Source: Apis mellifera | Lineage: Eukaryota > Arthropoda > Insecta > Hymenoptera > Apidae | Length of the DNA: 64,000 bases | Assembly: GCF_003254395.2 (NCBI RefSeq) | Contig: NC_037641.1 | Span: forward strand, 9,466,501-9,530,500 | Reading direction: 5' to 3' | In this document: piece after piece, positions 57,853-64,000 of the stretch | Layout of the letters: every line of letters begins with the position of its first letter | Numbering within the stretch: the first letter of the stretch is position 1 | Translations under genes and position numbers: made by a program | Notes under the pieces: model-generated | Told to the model about the DNA's origin: nothing | What the model saw: the letters and a program-made list of their open reading frames with translations, nothing else | The model's database searches: none

Positions 57853-60800
57853 CAGGAAAGAATCAATATCCAGAGGTTGGCCGGGTCTCGTATTCTGCAA
57901 CGTGTCTATTGACATTAGTGATAAACGTAACGTGGAAAGCTTTGAACGAATTCGGTGAATCCCGTGGGACTTCATGCCAGTTAGGCAGGCAATCTTCCCA
58001 CTCCTTTGCGCCACATTCGTGTTTCACGAGCACTGTGAAAGGAAATGTATTTTGGCAGAAATTCAGAGATTCCCCTTGCAGCTGCGGCCAGCTTCTCACT
58101 TTATTATAATTTGAATCACGAGTACAACTTTGTTAACTTCTTTATACGCTATTTTTTTGAACATATATTTCATATAGATTATTGAATCTCTTGAGTACAG
58201 CGCAAAATTTTCCCCTCCTCCGCGTGCTCGTCTTCCACTTTCAATTAAGACATTTTCTCTTCCCCATTTACCTTCCTTTTCTTTTTTTTGACAAATTAGA
58301 CAAGATAAATCTTTTCCTATTTGAATAAGAATGCATCTCGTGTCATTTTTTTCCAGACCATGTTTTTCATCTTCCACTTGTACGTTCCTATTGTGTTCTT
58401 ACCCTCTGCTGACTCTTACTATTTTGCTCAATATATCATTTGTAGAATCATTTATAGATACTGCACAGTTTTGTGTAGCCTGAAATCGGTAGCGCTGAAT
58501 TCGTTGAAGGACACGTGCGAAGGATACACTTTATTTTCCTTCTCGCTTTTCCACTTTGCATCAATCATCAGAAATGTCGCCAATTTAACGCGTTTAACGT
58601 TATATAAATTGTATAAATTGTGTATCATTAATCTTCTCTCTCTCTCTCTCTCTCTATTTCCGTCGCCATCAATAATTTGATTAACTAAAATGTTGAGCAA
58701 TTTCGAAATTAGGACATTGAAAATTTAGAATGCGGTATAAATCATTATTGGTTAAACAAGCACACATGTATGCATTGCCGATAATTTCCAACGTTCCACG
58801 AGGCGATCTAGTCTGCCTCGTAGTAATTCATGTTCCGAATTATTTAATACGTTAGAATTAACTAAATAAATGATTTGACACTGTCACGGATTCGAATAAT
58901 TGCATAAATCATTAAATACAAACAAATTATCGGCAATGTGGACCTACAAATTTACGGCCCAGTTATTGATTTTAATTATTTTCGAACAACACAAATTTAT
59001 TCCTGCTAGAAAAATAGAAATTATAATATCGTATAAAATCAGGATAATAAATAATTTGGATTTATTTCGAGGATCTTTCTAAACGGAGAAAGAAGAAGAG
59101 GAGGAGGAGGATTATCTTTGGTTTAAAATTTCAAAAGGACGAAATTTAAATTTAATTCAATTATTTCAATTTGTTTCGTTGAAAATTGTTCGCGTTTGAA
59201 ATCATAATTTTCTGCTATCTAGTGTTTCTGGAATTTATACAAAATTGTCCTTTGAATAGGCGTGATGACGTGACCACGTGTCTGAAAGCCTATCTGCCGG
59301 TTGCAAATGTTTCTATTTAAACAGTACAGCTGTACGTATACCCTTGCTATCATTCCTACCTACAATTCCTCGTCCATCTTCTCCTCTTCCACTCACCACC
59401 ACCATTGAACCCGTTCCATTCGTACGTGGATCCTGTATTACGTGTGTCGTGTGCCGTGTATCCATAAGCATGGAACCACGAATCACGTTGGCTTACCTCG
59501 GTTTCCTTCGAAATAACACGGCTTATTGCCCGAACCCATTCACGTGCAACCAATATTTCATTCTGTATCGATGCAGCAACATTTTTAAACAATGTATGAA
59601 TTATACGGGATAAAGTGGATTTTCCTCCACAAATTTTAATCCATTTTTTCCTTCCTTCTTAAAGCGACAAGTGATAAAATCGTATTTAACGTTGAAAAAA
59701 TATATATTAAGCTCATATCTTTGTAAACGTAAAATTTATTAATTTATTTGAAATTCTCGTTTTTCATTCACATTTTGCTGAATCAAAGTCGGTTAAGTCG
59801 CGAGCCATGATGATAAGTGACAGTAGTAGTGACGGTGTTATATAGTGCAGACGCAGCTACGTGAAAGCGGAAACCGAAATGATGAGATACGAAGCAATAA
59901 TGCATAACACGGGCAGGCAAACAGAAAGGCTGTGCTCGGGTACATAAGATATTTAGTCGCGATATTTGAATACGTCTTACCGTAGCTGGAGTATTGGATA
60001 TATTTTCGTGGAAAAATTCCATTTCTGAAAAATCTTTTTTATTAAAAAACTTATATCGACGTTTCCATTATATATATTTCGACGTAGAATGCTTTGCCAT
60101 TTTTGTTAAATAAAAATAATTATCGAGCGAACTTTTCTACCTTTCGTTTACGTATCGTCAACGATTTTTAAGAGAGGAGGTGGATATTTTTTTTGTTATT
60201 AATCAAACTACGTACCTAGTGTTTCAAGAATAATTTTCGAAATTGCATGTCTGGTTGACGAGTAAATTGTCGAGGTCGTCGAACTCTGACGATCTTTCGT
60301 CGATCGATGTTGCAATTGTATTCCACAACAGAACAGTTTGTTCGACATTTTCAATCCACATTCTACTATTCTGCCCGTTTTTTATTTATTTATTTATTCA
60401 TTTTTTTTCTATCGTTTCAAATCGTAAATACTTGAAAACATGCACAATCAGTTCCGTCGAGAGAATCGTAAATAAAGACATCGTATCGTATCTCGAGACA
60501 CTCTTGTGTGTGTGTATTTTAATAGCACGATGTATAGAAAATATTTCACGAAATATTGATTCTTCAAAAAAAGAAAAAAACTTGTAACTTAATACTTTAA
60601 TACGTGGAAGAATTGATCGATAAAACGACTATACATTTGAAAAAAAGTGCAATCGTCCCTTTTTTGATATACGAGTGTATTTACGAGAAAAAATGAACCC
60701 GTAGGGAGACGTATATATATTCCTTTTTATTCCACTGCATTTTCTACCTCTAAATAAACGCACACCGGGTGACCTGGACTAATCGCGTGACACAGGTAAA

Positions 60801-63800
60801 TTTATTTGTCAAATTCAGGTCATCCATAATTTGAATTTCAAAATCAATATTTCTTATTAATTATTAACAACAATATTCATATTGAGTATTTTTAATTTAT
60901 TAGGAACGAATTTCTATTAGGAGATATTTAACATTTCCTCGATTAAAAATATAATTGGCGTCCATCCAATGCTTTGTAAATTATTAATTATTATTATTTC
61001 AACGACATCGCATAGTTGTTGAAACGAATTTATTCCGAAAATTTTCTTCGTCGTCGCAAATAAGTAAAAATATTTTTATTAACAACATCGATCAAATCCG
61101 GTGAGATTGAGGTTCGAAAGGAAAAATCTTCCGTGTTATTTTCACTCTTATCTTTCTCGTAATGTAGTATTGCGCTGTTGATACTGTGAACGTGGACGAG
61201 ACGAGAAGCTCTGATTTCGAAAGGTCAAAGATACCGGGGAGGAAGGGAGGGAAGATATAGAAGAGAATACCGACCTTAAGATAGATATCTTTTTTTACCC
61301 TTTCCAGTAAATCGTTCTCAAGGGTGACCTTTAATCATATTTGACCAGAAATGGCTTTATTAAACCGACGTTTCTTTCCAACAAAATCGCTTTCCTTCCC
61401 CTGATCAATAGATTATCCGACTCTAACGAAATAGAATAAATATAATTACCTCGGTTCAATTAAGAAATAACAGAAAAAAAAGTATAATATAAATCTTCTA
61501 ATTATTTCAATTTTTCAAAAACAAGGAAAATTTAATTTCCACAATTGGAATTTATACAAAAATATAAAACTTAGAGAATTATTAAATTAATTAATTAAAA
61601 AAGAAAAAGAAAAGAAAATATAAGAATTACAAACACATAAATTGCCAATTTTTAATTGTTTGTATATACAAAAAAATCAAATAATTTAATCTCAAATCGA
61701 CTATCATTTATTTTTTTCCTGCCAGAAGTCGAAACCAAGACGCATCCCCTTCAGGATTAATAATATTAATCGACGTAATTAATTAGTTTTCGCGAGCAAC
61801 GTCTGCGAAACTCGAGAATACTCGGATGGAGGAAACATTAATCGCATGATTCGTCGGTCTAACCAGTAAATTGGGAATACGTATATGCGTGCATCTATCG
61901 TGTTTCGGTACGAATGGTTATCGGGAACCGAAGACATCGAGACGTCGAGGGGAGGCTGGCTGAGAGACATCCGACAAGGGACATTAGGAGTTGAGAGGTG
62001 GGCCACGAAATAGATGTCATCGTTACCCTTCGAACAGGCCACCGGCCTAGAGACGATCTTTAATCACGGATCCCTTTAGGAACTTATCTGTCACGTTGCA
62101 ACATGCCCCTCTCCCTCTCGAGAGGAGAGGAGAAATCCATTTCGTTTCCTTCGAAAACGACTGATCAAAGTAATAATCCTGTGGCGGCGTAAGGAGTGAT
62201 GGATCGAATTACCGGCGAGCGGGTTATTAACTCGATTATTGGTTCGTCAAAGCTGTTTAATTAAGCCTCGAAAGCTTAAGATTACTTTTCTTTTTTTTTT
62301 TTTCGCACTTTCGGAACAAAACTATCGCGTTGGATTGGAAAATTTATTCCATTTTTAGAATAGAATTATATATCTATTCTATTATACGTAATCGATGACG
62401 ATACATATTTTGCGCGTACGAGAATGAATTTTGTACACATAGAAAATATAATATAATATAAAGTGCACGCATTGCACTTATTTCGATAACAATTTATTTC
62501 ACGTTGAAACGAAATCGGTTTCATCGAATGGCAGATTAATTTTTCGGAAACTGATTTCGAGCGAAATTTTAACGCTCGTTTTAACGTTTGAAAAATGAAT
62601 AAAAACTTTCCATCGTCGAAAATCTCTATAATTATCCGATTCTATTGAACCATAGTTCCTTAATTTCGCGAAACATAAAGATCACTCGATACGATATCAC
62701 TCGAGTCACCTAGCAACAACGATCGGCTCGATCAACAACACGTAATACGAGAGAAAGAGAGAGAGAGAGAGAGCATTCAACGAATCCTCTCTCCGACGGT
62801 TTAACCCGGGTCGACATCATCGACCGGCCATCAACCGCTTCGCTCATCATCCCTGTCTCCGGATTTCGCATTAACCTTCCCTCGAAAATCGTGAGCGCTC
62901 GTTGCTCGACCTTCACGAAGGATCGAAGGTTGAATCGTTTGATGAAATCGTACGGGGATCGTAGACGATTCGTCGATCGGCGCTCGATACTTCCGCGATG
63001 GATTCCCCCTCATCTCAATGTCGTCGATGCGACATTGCCGGCGGAATAATTCAGGTATAATTGACCAGATCGGCTAACAGCCGCTGTTAATTAGTAGTAG
63101 GCAGCCGTGTGGCGCGGAAGGTATGACGCGAAGGTATGATGAGATATGAATCGCGTTGGCGGGTCGTAGGTGGGGCTTGGAGAATGAACGGCGGCCGACA
63201 CGAAACGTTAAGCCGCGTCCACGCTTGGCGAACGAACGCTTGTCGATACGCGGTTTGTTCCACGGGTTTTATAAATAAACGGCGGGCGTTCCGTTTTAAT
63301 ATCACGAAAGGGAGGGAAGATAAAAAATTTTTAGCCCTGAAAAGAGCTCTGTTTTTCATTCTTTATTTCTTGCTCTCTTTTTTTTTGTGGAAGGAAGAGT
63401 TGTGAAAATATTATTATTGGTCGAAAGTAATAGAAACGAACAACGCTTGAAGGGTGGAAAATATCGTTGGCAGGTCGGAAACAGGTTTTTCTAGGTTTTT
63501 CTAGGCACGAGGGTGAGAATTTGTTACACAGATGCTCGACACTTGGGCGCTATAAATTATACGAACGCGAGTGTCCCCCTCAGAATGGTTTCTGTCTTAA
63601 TATTTTTATTCTATTAAGGGAGAGTTTTGTTATCCTTTGCTTCCTTCATATTTCATATTCCTTTCTTTTTTTTTTTAACCCGACGTTCATTTTATAATGA
63701 AAAATAACTTTTTCTCCCGTCCTTTCAACAATCCCACGTGATAAATCTTTTCTGGCGGAACGATTAACCGTTCCCCGACTGTTTATCCATTTCATCCAGA

Positions 63801-64000
63801 AGCTCTTTCTCCGCCAACGACGAATTCTCGCTTCATCGACACTTCTTGAGAGCACTCGTAAATATTGGCGAACATTCTCGCGTCTTCATCAACATCGATC
63901 CACAAATCTTTGCCAACCATTTCCACGATTCCGATTAGATTCGCCAATAGTATCGAGAAGAATAAAAAAAAAAGATTAGAAAAAATTAAATTTCAATTCC

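Larger units (their letters stand above)
47400..64000. other. Gene-free region upstream of timeout
   Basis: About 16.6 kb on the 5' side of timeout in which I recognise no gene on either strand. Contents: poly-A/T runs, GAA (48913-48930), TTA (55012-55030), CGT (57290-57309), CT (58634-58654) and GA (62750-62772) runs, the tandem duplications at 55587-55870 and 57347-57830, a compound hairpin at 53144-53189, and GC-richer patches at 51100-51330, 53200-53420 and 62690-63260. Open frames up to about 140 codons are rich in Phe, Ser, Lys or Ile and match no family. Confidence 0.5.

Noticed and set aside
30725..59280. CACGTG E-boxes as clock elements (30725, 51323, 57006, 59275 and others)
   Set aside because: Their number is about what chance gives in 64 kb, and none lies in the timeout promoter.

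Overview
The window looks like nuclear DNA of an insect, most probably a bee (Hymenoptera, Apis-like). The background is AT-rich but CpG dinucleotides are common. Microsatellites and homopolymer runs are abundant, no transposon is recognisable, introns are small with a few very long ones, and the one fully readable gene is spliced and encodes an insect Timeout protein. There are no operons, CRISPR arrays or prokaryotic features. I recognised no tRNA, rRNA or known miRNA.

Layout. (1) Bases 1-1254, plus strand: the 3' end of a GC-rich gene for a leucine-rich-repeat type I membrane protein. It shows a last LRR, an LRRCT cap, a long disordered Pro/Ser/Thr linker, one transmembrane helix and a short basic cytoplasmic tail. 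Its 5' part lies left of the window. (2) Bases 1255-34976: about 34 kb without a recognisable exon, holding low-complexity tracts and a few GC-richer blocks that could be regulatory. (3) Bases 34977-46747, minus strand: 14 coding exons of timeout (timeless2, the orthologue of mammalian TIMELESS). I rebuilt them exon by exon; the splice phases join into one open frame of 655 codons plus one base, and the order of conserved blocks matches the family. A non-coding first exon and a promoter with an E2F-type site lie at about 47250-47390. The C-terminal half of Timeout is not in the window. (4) Bases 47400-64000: no recognisable gene, but two clear local tandem duplications, a compound hairpin and a few promoter-like patches.

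How they fit together. Timeout is still open at its splice donor at 34976 and no following exon is seen down to base 1. The LRR gene on the opposite strand therefore probably lies inside a timeout intron of more than 34.9 kb. This is the arrangement known in Drosophila, where the LRR membrane-receptor gene 2mit sits in an intron of tim2 in opposite orientation. I read the plus-strand gene as the probable 2mit orthologue. If so, the nested pair has been kept between flies and bees, which is the most interesting observation here.

Exon boundaries were placed by eye from GT/AG (one GC/AG) sites, reading phase and family similarity. No database search or transcript data was available.
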